Positions 16,432-24,910 of a stretch of DNA of 64,000 nucleotides are shown here, one piece after another. Each line of letters begins with the position of its first letter. Within the stretch, counting starts at the first letter, position 1. Source of the stretch: Psychrobacter sp. DAB_AL43B (GTDB lineage Bacteria > Pseudomonadota > Gammaproteobacteria > Pseudomonadales > Moraxellaceae). A program made the position numbers and the translations under genes. Location: assembly GCF_900168255.1 (NCBI RefSeq), contig NZ_LT799838.1:806001-870000 (forward strand), written 5' to 3'. Under the pieces are notes generated by a model, which was not told the origin of the DNA, made no database searches, and saw nothing but the letters and a program-made list of their open reading frames with translations.

Positions 16432-17739
16432 ATGAAAATTAGCAGAGCGTATAAGTTTAGGCTTGAGCCTAATGCAGAGCAAGAGGTTATCTTAAATAAC
16501 CTTGTCGGCTCTGCACGTTTTGTTTGGAATCAAATACTGGCAATATCATTTGGGATGTTTGCTAAAAATAACTTTATTAACGCAACAAATCTTGTTAATA
16601 AAATCATGGATTTAAAGAGTAATCCTGATTTTGCATTTTTAAAATCCAGCGCTAATGCAGTTACATTGCAGCAGAAAATACGTGACCTTGCCTCGGCTTG
16701 GTCGCGATTTTTTGACCCTAAAGCACATGCACGACTCAAAGAAAATAAGAGGAAACCCAAAAAACCCAAGTTCTTTAAATTAAGTGATGGTACGGAAATT
16801 CAGCTACTCCCACTCATGCCACAATTTAAGCGCAAATCCGATGGCTGTGATTCAATCAGGCTGGTTCAGTTTGATAAGTATTGCCGTATTGATGGCAATC
16901 GAGTGAAACTACCGAACGGTGTTGGTTTTGTGAAGTTTAGGAAATCCCAAGAGGTCATTGGCACGATTAAAAACGTTACCATTAGCAAAAAATCAGGTCA
17001 CTGGTATGTGTCATTTGGTACTGAAAGGGTGTTGCTGGAGAACCCACGCCACCCTGCCACCAGTGCACTAGGTCTGGATTTAGGTATTACCAAGTTAATT
17101 ACCACCTCGAATGGTCAATACATCAAGCCCAAAAATAGCTTTAAAGCCAATCAAGTCAAACTGGCTAAATTACAGCGTCAATTAAGTAAGAAAGTAAGAT
17201 TTAGCGAAAACTGGAAAAAACATAACCTGAAGATTCAAAAACTCCACAGCCACATTGCTAATATCAGGCATGACTACCTCCATAAAATCACAACCACACT
17301 CAGCAAAAGCCACGCTATGATTGTCGTTGAAGATTTGAAAGTCGCCAATATGTCAAAATCAGCAAGTGGCACAGCCGCCCGAAATGGGCGCAATGTCAAA
17401 GCCAAGTCACGATTGAATAAGTCAATCTTGGATCAAGGTTGGAGCATGATGACTGATATGCTTGAATATAAACAGCAGTGGCGCGGTGGATTACTGATTA
17501 AAGTTAATCCACGATATACAAGCCAAACCTGCTTTAAATGCAAGCATGTTGATAAAGAAAATAGACAAACTCAGGCAAGATTTGAGTGTGTCGAATGTGG
17601 TTGTGTTACGAATGCAGATTTTAATGCGGCTCGTAACATACTAGCGGCAGGGCATGCCGTTTTGTCTGCGGAGGGAGGACGTAGTAAAAGTTACCCGCTG
17701 ATGCAGAAAACTAGCGAAATCCGCGAGGAAGTCGCCTAA
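16432..17739 (+). CDS. tnpB: TnpB RNA-guided nuclease of IS200/IS605 element
   Basis: 435 residues from the ATG at 16432. RuvC-like catalytic residues are all present: Asp216 (GLDLGITK), Glu300 (VVEDLKVAN) and Asp396 (NADFNAARN). A Cys4 zinc ribbon is formed by C367/C370 and C386/C389. Proteins of this family are programmable DNA nucleases guided by an RNA from the right end of the element, and they help the element persist. Intact despite the broken tnpA. Its 3' end probably overlaps the guide RNA. Confidence 0.9.
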   Translation: MKISRAYKFRLEPNAEQEVILNNLVGSARFVWNQILAISFGMFAKNNFINATNLVNKIMDLKSNPDFAFLKSSANAVTLQQKIRDLASAWSRFFDPKAHARLKENKRKPKKPKFFKLSDGTEIQLLPLMPQFKRKSDGCDSIRLVQFDKYCRIDGNRVKLPNGVGFVKFRKSQEVIGTIKNVTISKKSGHWYVSFGTERVLLENPRHPATSALGLDLGITKLITTSNGQYIKPKNSFKANQVKLAKLQRQLSKKVRFSENWKKHNLKIQKLHSHIANIRHDYLHKITTTLSKSHAMIVVEDLKVANMSKSASGTAARNGRNVKAKSRLNKSILDQGWSMMTDMLEYKQQWRGGLLIKVNPRYTSQTCFKCKHVDKENRQTQARFECVECGCVTNADFNAARNILAAGHAVLSAEGGRSKSYPLMQKTSEIREEVA

Positions 17740-17818
17740 GAGCGTTTGCTTTTAGAATCCCCTACTTGAGCTTTGCTAAAATGGGGTGAGTGTGTCAAGG
17801 CAGATATGTATTATCTAC
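17640..17818 (+). ncRNA. Predicted TnpB guide RNA (reRNA/omega RNA)
   Basis: By analogy with studied TnpB systems, the RNA should span the 3' end of tnpB and the right end of the element, with the guide being the ~16-20 nt after position 17798. The scaffold part contains an imperfect CCCC...GGGG hairpin (about 17758-17786) before GTGTCAA. The guide (GGCAGATATGTATTATC...) belongs to the disrupted patatin-like gene and is also present identically at 15461 in the intact paralog. The 5' boundary is a guess. Confidence 0.4.
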
Positions 17819-18267
17819 CGCCAACGTATATTCGAATGCTTGGTTGGTGCTTAGGTGAGGTTATTAATCTCACGCCCATTGAGCTTGCTTGTCAGTTGGC
17901 AGATATGATATTTGCAGAGACTAAAGCAGGTTATGATTCATGGCTTGCTGCTCCTGCTATTCAACGCGTTTTTGGTTTTGATCCTAATCAGCGTTTGGCA
18001 CAGGTGCACGATTACAACTCAATGGAAATACTGTTGTTTGACAATCTGGCTCATCAAAATCGTCGTGCAAATCAGCTGCATTGGTTACCATTTTCTGATA
18101 ACGGCGAGCAGTTGGCTGGTCAGCATGTACAAAAGCGCTTTAATATCAAGCAGATGACAATCGAGCTGATGCACAGTGATTATGAGGGTTTTGTGCAGCA
18201 AATGCAGGCACAATGGCATTATGGCTATCAACGTACGGCTGATTATATAAAGCAGTATGGCTTATGA
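17799..18267 (+). pseudogene. Patatin-like protein, C-terminal remnant cut by the IS605 element
   Basis: From 17799 the sequence matches codons about 249-396 of the patatin-like gene at 14718 (GADMYYLPPTYI to QRTADYIK) at roughly 85% nucleotide identity, ending QYGL. The N-terminal half, with the nucleophile elbow, is missing. The match begins exactly at the IS right end. An ATG within the IS (17773) could still start a ~164-residue protein. The motif CLGE replaces CLGG, again without the catalytic Asp. The divergence shows an old tandem paralog, not a copy made by the insertion. Its stop overlaps the SDR start (ATGA). Confidence 0.8.
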
Positions 18268-19139
18268 GAAATCCCGTAGCGTCTATGTATCCAGAAATCA
18301 TCAACACTGAAGCTGGTCTTACAAAAGCGACATCTGAAAATGATGCTTCACATGTTAGTGCCCCGCATATCATTGTAGTCGGCGGTACGAGTGGGCTTGG
18401 ATTGGCATTGGCACTCCACCATCAGCAGCTTGGCTGGCACGTGAGTGTGGTCGGTCATAACGCGTCAAAGATAAATTATATTAACAGCCAGTATCCTAAT
18501 ATCGTGACTTATACTTGCGATTTAACGGATAGTGTTCAAACTCAAAAATTATTAGATAGTCTTTCAGGTATCAACTTTCAAAGGCTAATTTATAGTGCGG
18601 GCAGTTATACTAATGAGCGTGTGCATCATCTAAATAAAGCAGATAGTAATAAAATGCTGGCGATTAATTTGCAAGCGTTTGAGCAGGTTTTTAGGTGGGC
18701 GAGTGATCAGTTAAAAGTCCAGAATCAATCATTGGATTTCAAAAAAAATGATAGACCAAGCCTCATTTGCATCGCTTCTATCGCAGGCATCATGGATTAT
18801 CCTTATGCCAGTCTTTATGTCAAAAGCAAACGCGCAATGATTGCGACTGCTAGTGCCTATCGACTTGCACTTGCGCCTTATGATATTCAAGTGAATTGTA
18901 TTGCTCCAGGTTATATCGATACTCAAGCATTACGAGATTTGAATGATGGCGATGCCAGTCATAAGCCATTTATCATCAGTACGAAAACGGCAGTTGAGCA
19001 TATTATGCAAGCGATTGACAATGATGTCGAGCTGGCAGTATTTCCGCGTACCATGCGTTATACTACTGGTGCACTAAACCATTTACCCAAGCCGTTACTG
19101 AATTGGATATTGCGTAACAAACTGGATAAAAAGAAGTAG
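18264..19139 (+). CDS. Short-chain dehydrogenase/reductase
   Basis: 291 residues. Cofactor motif GGTSGLG at 40-46, SAG in place of NAG, catalytic Ser in CIASIAGIM and the YVKSK pair Tyr185/Lys189, with PGYIDT after it: a complete classical SDR. A ~30-residue N-terminal extension precedes the Rossmann fold. It overlaps the patatin remnant by 4 nt (ATGA), implying translational coupling before the upstream gene was broken. In the lipid locus it may reduce a keto-lipid or oxidise a lipid alcohol; substrate not predictable. Confidence 0.85.
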   Translation: MRNPVASMYPEIINTEAGLTKATSENDASHVSAPHIIVVGGTSGLGLALALHHQQLGWHVSVVGHNASKINYINSQYPNIVTYTCDLTDSVQTQKLLDSLSGINFQRLIYSAGSYTNERVHHLNKADSNKMLAINLQAFEQVFRWASDQLKVQNQSLDFKKNDRPSLICIASIAGIMDYPYASLYVKSKRAMIATASAYRLALAPYDIQVNCIAPGYIDTQALRDLNDGDASHKPFIISTKTAVEHIMQAIDNDVELAVFPRTMRYTTGALNHLPKPLLNWILRNKLDKKK

Positions 19140-19168
19140 TTTTATTGAGTCAGTATAGCTACATTAAT

Positions 19169-20053
19169 TCAACCAAACAGCCAGTAGAGTAGGGTAAATA
19201 ACGGTACGCCAATCATTAAGCTGTCTATTCTATCTAATACGCCACCATGCCCAGCAAGCAATGTTCCTGTGTCTTTTACGCCGTGTTGGCGCTTAAATGC
19301 CGATTCTAATAAATCGCCAGCGATACCGCTGACCGCTAAGCCATAGGCCGCCAATAAACCTAATGACCAATCAAAAGGCGTTAGCCAAATACCGAGTAAC
19401 GACGCCAATAGAGCCGCGAAAATGCTGCCAAAAATAGCACCTTCGATGCTTTTATTTGGGCTAATATTCGGCGCTAGACCGCGCTTAAATAATTTGCCTC
19501 CAAGTAATCGTCCGCATAAATATTGCGCAATGTCGTTAAACTGGCTGGCAAATAACACAAACAGCAACACACCATACTGCTCGCGTTGCCAAGCTAATTG
19601 CTGTAATGCAATCAGGCTAATAATTAATAAAATAAAAGCAGCACTAAATAGCAGATCTAATAAGTTTAGACGAGTATAAGAGTTGGTGGGTTTTAATTTT
19701 TTTTCAGCAGAGATGGATTTTGCTTGCAAGCCGCATGCTTGGAGTTTGAGAATAAGCCTTAATTTGCTATCTATACACCATAAACGTTTGATTTCATAGC
19801 TGCCGCGCAAACCGATTAATATAAAAAATGCGATGAGTAGCCATTGATGTGGATGAGATTGAAACTGTTGAGCATTATTGGTTATTTTAGCAATCAAATA
19901 ACAGATGCAGAGCGCGGCTAACATCAGCCACCAAGAGCGCGCAATCAAATAAATCTTTGGTAGGCGCTTGCGTAGACTTGGTATCGCCAGTGTGCCCCAC
20001 GTCAAACTGACTACTATCATAAGACCAATAACAAATAGCGTATCGGTAGCCAT
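19169..20053 (-). CDS. CdsA-like phosphatidate cytidylyltransferase (YnbB-like)
   Basis: 294 residues, multi-pass membrane protein with about eight hydrophobic segments. The C-terminus has the full CDP-diglyceride synthetase signature at about 251-277 (S..KR...KD......GHGGVLDRID). It would make CDP-diacylglycerol or a related CDP-lipid, the donor for the CDP-alcohol phosphatidyltransferase domain encoded at 11965. It is convergent with the SDR and is probably a second, specialised enzyme besides the housekeeping CdsA, comparable to E. coli YnbB. It lies 75 nt downstream of nadB in the same direction and might receive read-through. Confidence 0.88.
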   Translation of the reverse strand: MATDTLFVIGLMIVVSLTWGTLAIPSLRKRLPKIYLIARSWWLMLAALCICYLIAKITNNAQQFQSHPHQWLLIAFFILIGLRGSYEIKRLWCIDSKLRLILKLQACGLQAKSISAEKKLKPTNSYTRLNLLDLLFSAAFILLIISLIALQQLAWQREQYGVLLFVLFASQFNDIAQYLCGRLLGGKLFKRGLAPNISPNKSIEGAIFGSIFAALLASLLGIWLTPFDWSLGLLAAYGLAVSGIAGDLLESAFKRQHGVKDTGTLLAGHGGVLDRIDSLMIGVPLFTLLYWLFG

Positions 20054-20128
20054 ATATTCAACACTTTGATAGATAGAAATGGTATTTAACCGTTTAGAAA
20101 TGGTTAGAGCGGCGATCCTAAATTGCTA

Positions 20129-22030
20129 TTAGCCATTGGCAACTGTTTTTGGCGCTCTAGCCTCTGTATGGCTGATTATAGGCTGAACCAACCAATTAAA
20201 GCTAACTTCTTGCAAACTTGATAATGGCTCAATCACACTAATTCGAGGAGTGGCTGATAAATGAGGGTAGTCTGTTCGATAATGTCCACCGCGACTTTCA
20301 AGGCGTTGCGATGCAGACTGAACAATTAAAGTCGCTAATTGTAGTTGCCGTGCTAACTGAAAGCTTACTAACTGATTCGAGCTCGTAAAATTATCCGCAC
20401 TTCTTATATCGCAATGATTGGCTTTATAGCTGGTTATCTGTTGTTGCCATTGCTCAATTTTCATCAACGCTTGTTCTAACGGCTCAGCACTGCGACTGAT
20501 ACCCATATTATTGGTCATTAATACTTTGAGCTGGGCGGTTATTTCAATAAGCTCATTATCGCTGTTTAACTCATTTTTCAGGGTGTTATGCTTATAAGTG
20601 TCGACTAAAGGCAGAGTGGCGGCAGACAATATAACGGGCTGGGTTTCTTTAAGTATTGGTGGTGTCCATATATCAATAGCTGGCTGTTTTAAATTATCAT
20701 CATAGGAAGCAGTCGCTAAACTTTCCATCGCTGTTAAATAGCGCGGTAAATCAGTAGCAATATTTCGCCCAACCACCACGCATTCTAACAACGAATTACT
20801 TGCCAAGCGATTGGCACCGTGTAAGCCTGTATAAGCAACTTCGCCAGCTGCATAAAGCCCTACCACATCGGTTACGCCATCGGCATCAGTGACCACACCG
20901 CCGCAACTATAATGCGCAGTGGGCGCAACTGGAATAGGCTTCCTAGTGATATCGATACCGAGGTCTAATAGCGTCTGATAAATTTGCGGAAAATGCTGTT
21001 GTACAAACACTGCAGGCAAATGACTGACATCAAGATTTACGTAGCCAAGCCCATTATTATTAATCTGCTCAGCGATTGCGCGAGCAACGATATCTCGCGG
21101 TGCAAGTTCAGCCCGCGCATCAATATCAAGCATAAAGCGTTTGCCGGTTTTTGGACAATACAGATGCCCACCTTCACCACGCAAGGCTTCGGAAATTAAA
21201 AAGCTGCTATCGCCTAGTGCTAGACCAGTTGGATGAAACTGGATAAATTCTAAATTTGCCAAACGGCATCCTGCTTGCCATGCCATCATAACGCCATCAC
21301 CGACACAAACATTGGGCGCGCTGGCTCGCTTAAACAACTGTCCTAAACCGCCACTGGCTAGAACGACTGCGCGACTGTGGAAAGTCAGTAACCGTTGACT
21401 ACTATGATCAAAGACCATCGCGCCTTGGCATTGGTTATCATTATTTTTTAAAAGGCTCAGTGCTTCATGATAGGGCAGAGTAGTGATGTTGGACGCGGCT
21501 TGTGCTTTTAAAGTTATGGCGTCCATCACATGCCGACCGGTAGCATCGTCAGCGTGGGCAACGCGTCTACAGCCATGACCGCCTTCTTTGGTTAAATGTA
21601 AATCGTCAGTTTGTAATTCATTTAAAGATCTTGCGCTGTAGTTTTGTCCCTTGTTTTCTTGCGGAATCTGAGTAAAGGGCACGCCTTGCTCGCACAGCCA
21701 TTGGACGGCTTGCTGTCCAGCGCTTAGAATATTTGCCGTATTATCCGCTTCACATAATCCTGCGCCAGCGATCAGCGTATCGGCGATATGATCGGCAATT
21801 GAGTCGTTTTTATCCAAGCTTGCGGCGATACCACCTTGCGCATAATGGCTTGAGCAGACCTCAAGCGCTGATTTACTTAATACGGTAATGCTTAGCGATG
21901 CTGGTAAGGCAAGGGCGGTACTTAAACCAGCAAGCCCAGCACCAATAATAAGTACGTCCGTTTGTATAACCTCATCAGATTCATTAGCCACATCAGAATA
22001 ATCTTTACCATTCGACCATATCGCGCTCAT
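20129..22030 (-). CDS. nadB: L-aspartate oxidase
   Basis: 633 residues from ATG 22030, longer than the ~540 of E. coli NadB. The extra length is mainly in the C-terminal third. FAD motif VLIIGAGLAGLSTAL near the N-terminus, SHYAQGGIAA, the GHGCRRVAHADDATG substrate region and AAGEVAYTGLHGANRLASNS are all present. It oxidises L-aspartate to iminoaspartate, which NadA uses. The start codon is 1 nt after the nadA stop, so translation is coupled. Longer upstream starts would run back into nadA and are rejected. Confidence 0.93.
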   Translation of the reverse strand: MSAIWSNGKDYSDVANESDEVIQTDVLIIGAGLAGLSTALALPASLSITVLSKSALEVCSSHYAQGGIAASLDKNDSIADHIADTLIAGAGLCEADNTANILSAGQQAVQWLCEQGVPFTQIPQENKGQNYSARSLNELQTDDLHLTKEGGHGCRRVAHADDATGRHVMDAITLKAQAASNITTLPYHEALSLLKNNDNQCQGAMVFDHSSQRLLTFHSRAVVLASGGLGQLFKRASAPNVCVGDGVMMAWQAGCRLANLEFIQFHPTGLALGDSSFLISEALRGEGGHLYCPKTGKRFMLDIDARAELAPRDIVARAIAEQINNNGLGYVNLDVSHLPAVFVQQHFPQIYQTLLDLGIDITRKPIPVAPTAHYSCGGVVTDADGVTDVVGLYAAGEVAYTGLHGANRLASNSLLECVVVGRNIATDLPRYLTAMESLATASYDDNLKQPAIDIWTPPILKETQPVILSAATLPLVDTYKHNTLKNELNSDNELIEITAQLKVLMTNNMGISRSAEPLEQALMKIEQWQQQITSYKANHCDIRSADNFTSSNQLVSFQLARQLQLATLIVQSASQRLESRGGHYRTDYPHLSATPRISVIEPLSSLQEVSFNWLVQPIISHTEARAPKTVANG

Positions 22031-22031
22031 A

Positions 22032-23171
22032 TTAGGCAGCCCCGACATTAGCAAACAGCGCACGGTCTTTAATGATATCACCGCTCGCTGCCACACGTTG
22101 CTTTTGTGACTCAGCAAAATCAAGCATACGTTGTAAGGGTTTTCTGGCTGCCGCTGCCAGCTCTGGCGTCATCAACACTTCACCGCTATGCTGTGTTAAG
22201 CACTGCTCAATACCTTGCAAACCATTCATCGCCATCCATGGACAAAAAGCACAGCTCTTGCAGCTGGCACTTTCGCCAGCCGTAGGCGCGGCCAAAAAGC
22301 GTTTATTTGGCGAGCGCTTTTGCATCTCGTGCAAGATGCCCAAATCGGTGGCGACGATAAAGGTATCGGCATCCATCTCATAGGTAGATTGCAACAGCTT
22401 ACTGGTTGAGCCGACCACATCGGCAAGCGCAACCACGCTATCAGGTGATTCAGGATGCACCAACACTTTCGCTGTTGGATGTTCTGCCTTTAGTTGTTCA
22501 AGCTCGGTCGCTTTAAACTCATTATGTACCATGCATGAACCTTGCCAAAGCAGCATATCTGCGCCAGTTTCACGAGCGATATATTTACCCAAATGACGGT
22601 CAGGACCCCAGATAATAGGCTCGCCCTGTTCATGTAGATGACGAATGATGTCAATACCGACTGATGAGGTCACCACCCAATCAGCACGTGCTTTCACCGC
22701 AGCGCTGGTATTGGCATAAACCACCACGGTACGTTCAGGATGCGCATCGCAAAAGGCAGAAAACTCATCAGCTGGGCAGCCCAAATCAAGTGAGCATTCG
22801 GCTTCCAAGTCTGGCATCAGTACCGTTTTTTCCATACTTAGTATCTTCGCTGACTCACCCATAAAGCGTACGCCAGCAACTACTAAAGTCTGCGCACTAT
22901 GGGCTTGCCCAAAGCGTGCCATCTCTAACGAATCACCTACGCAGCCACCTGTTACTAATGCCAAGTCTTGAATAAAAGGATCGACATAATAATGCGCGAC
23001 CAGCACGGCGTTATTATCCTTTAATAATTGCTTGATATTTTCTTCGACTTTGAGTCGCTCACTACGCGGCAAATCAGCTGGCATCTTAGCTTTGGCATAT
23101 TCGATATTCATGTGAGTTGCAATGCGATTGTCATTGCTCATAATGGGCGCGTCATACGGATAAGTTTTCAT
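22032..23171 (-). CDS. nadA: Quinolinate synthase
   Basis: 379 residues. The probable [4Fe-4S] ligands are Cys126 (EAECSLDLG), Cys213 ([11 protein letters not shown]) and Cys310 ([12 protein letters not shown]), matching the spacing in E. coli NadA. It condenses iminoaspartate with dihydroxyacetone phosphate to quinolinate in de novo NAD synthesis. First gene of nadA-nadB. AAAGG 9 nt before the ATG supports the start. A 21-bp palindrome about 90 nt upstream is a likely NrtR operator. Confidence 0.95.
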   Translation of the reverse strand: MKTYPYDAPIMSNDNRIATHMNIEYAKAKMPADLPRSERLKVEENIKQLLKDNNAVLVAHYYVDPFIQDLALVTGGCVGDSLEMARFGQAHSAQTLVVAGVRFMGESAKILSMEKTVLMPDLEAECSLDLGCPADEFSAFCDAHPERTVVVYANTSAAVKARADWVVTSSVGIDIIRHLHEQGEPIIWGPDRHLGKYIARETGADMLLWQGSCMVHNEFKATELEQLKAEHPTAKVLVHPESPDSVVALADVVGSTSKLLQSTYEMDADTFIVATDLGILHEMQKRSPNKRFLAAPTAGESASCKSCAFCPWMAMNGLQGIEQCLTQHSGEVLMTPELAAAARKPLQRMLDFAESQKQRVAASGDIIKDRALFANVGAA

Positions 23172-23257
23172 AATGGCAAACCTTTAATGCAATAACGACA
23201 AGTCATATGCCGCTAGAAATAAGACAATTAAATACAGCTAGAAATAGACTGTTTTTA

Positions 23258-23278
23258 TTATGCTCATTTTGAGCATAA
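23258..23278. promoter_or_regulatory. Probable NrtR operator between nadA and nrtR
   Basis: Perfect palindrome TTATGCTCA-TTT-TGAGCATAA in the divergent nadA/nrtR region. A near-copy occurs before nadC and nowhere else noticed, which ties it to the NAD regulator encoded next door. The perfect symmetry continues partly outward into AT-rich sequence. Confidence 0.7.
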
Positions 23279-23511
23279 ATACAAGGTTTTTTTATCGTTG
23301 GTTTTAAAAACGATACTAATTTATCTTAAAAAAGAAACATGGCTATACAAAATCTCCCTCATTTGTTTTCATATTTCTCTTTTTCAAACTCTTATATTTA
23401 TGACGGCAGGCTATGATAGTTTTAGATTCACGTTATACTAAGCCGTACTACAAATATCAGGTTTTGTAGCTTTCACACGCATTTTAAAAATAAAGGATAA
23501 CCCCTAAAGCC

Positions 23512-24588
23512 ATGACGTTATCTTATTCACACGCGCATCAGCAAGGTAGCGGCACGACTGAAGTCGTCGCAGTGCTTGTCGCCATTACTGAGCACACGGC
23601 ACGCGTTTTAACGGTTGATCAAGGCAAGCTATTGCCCAATGGACCACTGATGCCATTGCATCGCTCACTGCAAGCGGGTGTACGTCAATGGGTTGAGGAG
23701 CAAACGCAGCAGCCGCTTGGCTATTTGGAACAGCTATATACCTTTGTCGATACTAATAGACGCAATGTCGACGGTCATGCGCTTGTCTATGTCAGCTATT
23801 TGGGTTTGGTGCAAGAAACGCAAACACAGCAGCTGCAAAGCCAAGCGTTATGGCGCGATTGGTACGATTATTTCCCGTGGGAAAATCATTTAGATGGTAT
23901 GCCAAGTATGATTATGGATCATATTGTGCCTGCGTTATTGTACTGGGCAGACAATGCAAAAGAGTCGGTCGTCCGGCAGCGCCGTCGTCAGCGTATTGGC
24001 CTATGCTGGGGAGTAAGTGAAGCATTTTTAGTTAGCGATATATTGACAGATAATCCTAACGATGATCGGTTAAATGACGATAAAGCGTCTGAGAGTAGAG
24101 AATGGGTCGCGGAGCATGTGCTATTACGCTATGAAATGCTTTATGAAGCGGGTCTTATTGCAGAAGCACCGACTTATCCACCAAGCTATCTATTAAGTTC
24201 ACCGTCCAACGCCCAATCTAATAATACATTTAAATTACCTGATAACTGGTCGCAGTTAATAGGGGCACCTATGTACTATGACCATCGCCGTGTGATTGCT
24301 ACCGCTATCTCAAGACTACGCGCAAAAATTGAATATCGACCGCTTATTTTTGGTCTAATGCCAGAGGTATTTACCTTGTCGCAATTACAGCAAAGTGTTG
24401 AAGCGCTATCAGGAATGCGACTACATAAGCAGAATTTTCGCCGTTTGCTGGATTCGCAAAATCTTGTGATGGAAACAGGGCAGAGTAGTAGCGCTCAGCG
24501 TGGTCGTCCTGCCAAGCTTTATCGCTTTCGCCATGATATTGAGCTACAAAGCTTATTGATGGATAGTAAATTACCTAAGCGTAAATAG
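23512..24588 (+). CDS. nrtR: NrtR, Nudix-related transcriptional regulator of NAD synthesis
   Basis: 358 residues, longer than typical NrtR. The N-terminal ~165 residues are a Nudix-like fold without an intact Nudix-box hydrolase motif (VVAVLVAITEHTARVLTV... LEQLYTFVDTNR), which in this family senses ADP-ribose or related compounds. The C-terminal ~110 residues are a winged helix ending in the family-typical RGRPAKLYRF. It should repress NAD genes by binding the palindromes at 23258 and 24825. Divergent from nadA and upstream of nadC. A purine-rich AAAGGATAA lies somewhat far (about 13 nt) from the ATG. Confidence 0.85.
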   Translation: MTLSYSHAHQQGSGTTEVVAVLVAITEHTARVLTVDQGKLLPNGPLMPLHRSLQAGVRQWVEEQTQQPLGYLEQLYTFVDTNRRNVDGHALVYVSYLGLVQETQTQQLQSQALWRDWYDYFPWENHLDGMPSMIMDHIVPALLYWADNAKESVVRQRRRQRIGLCWGVSEAFLVSDILTDNPNDDRLNDDKASESREWVAEHVLLRYEMLYEAGLIAEAPTYPPSYLLSSPSNAQSNNTFKLPDNWSQLIGAPMYYDHRRVIATAISRLRAKIEYRPLIFGLMPEVFTLSQLQQSVEALSGMRLHKQNFRRLLDSQNLVMETGQSSSAQRGRPAKLYRFRHDIELQSLLMDSKLPKRK

Positions 24589-24606
24589 CTACGCAATCTC
24601 TTTGAT

Positions 24607-24749
24607 ATCGTCGATTCAATTTAAAAACCATACAGTGCTAGTGATATGAATTTTTTGTAGCCTCTGTTACGTAGGCAGCAGCAAGCAAGAAAAATTGATA
24701 GCACTAACACGTCGCTATGAATGACTCTTTTTTATTAAACTTAATTATA
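24607..24749 (+). repeat. Dispersed palindromic repeat, copy A
   Basis: Arms read CAGTGCTAGTGATATGAATT and, on the right, its imperfect complement (TTGATAGCACTAACACG). The core GTAGCCTCTGTTACGTAGGC then AGCAGCAAGCAAGAAAAA matches the other copies. It lies 18 nt after nrtR and before the nadC operator. Confidence 0.75.
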
Positions 24750-24824
24750 GTTAAGCCCTATAGAGCTTATTAAATCCATAAATTTATGGACTGTTCTTGC
24801 GAGCCTATAAACTTTGCGCTATAT

Positions 24825-24845
24825 TTATGCTCATTTTGAGTTTAA
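24825..24845. promoter_or_regulatory. Probable NrtR operator upstream of nadC
   Basis: TTATGCTCA-TTT-TGAGTTTAA, identical to the nadA/nrtR palindrome in the left arm and centre and degenerate in the right arm. It lies 66 nt before the nadC start, a position suited to repression. Confidence 0.65.
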
Positions 24846-24910
24846 ATAAACACTATTTATCATAATATACGCATATATTAAGTAAAAACACGCAAAAATG
24901 AGGGTTAAAA

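Larger units (their letters stand above)
15907..17798. mobile_element. IS200/IS605-family element with tnpA remnant and intact tnpB
   Basis: Divergent tnpA (minus, broken) and tnpB (plus) without long terminal inverted repeats, as in IS605-type elements. The right end is placed at 17798 on two independent grounds: the sequence ends in GTGTCAA, like the TCAA right-end cleavage site known for IS608-type elements, and homology to the upstream patatin-like gene resumes exactly at 17799. The left end is less certain, near 15907, where the upstream gene stops matching its paralog. Subterminal hairpins occur at both ends. Confidence 0.8.

Noticed and set aside
17799..18267. Patatin remnant as a fresh duplication created by the IS
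   Set aside because: Divergence of roughly 15% from the upstream copy is far too high for a recent event.
22031..22123. Longer NadB start inside nadA
   Set aside because: The added 31 residues are out-of-frame nadA coding sequence; ATG at 22030 is 1 nt after the nadA stop and gives the normal N-terminus.
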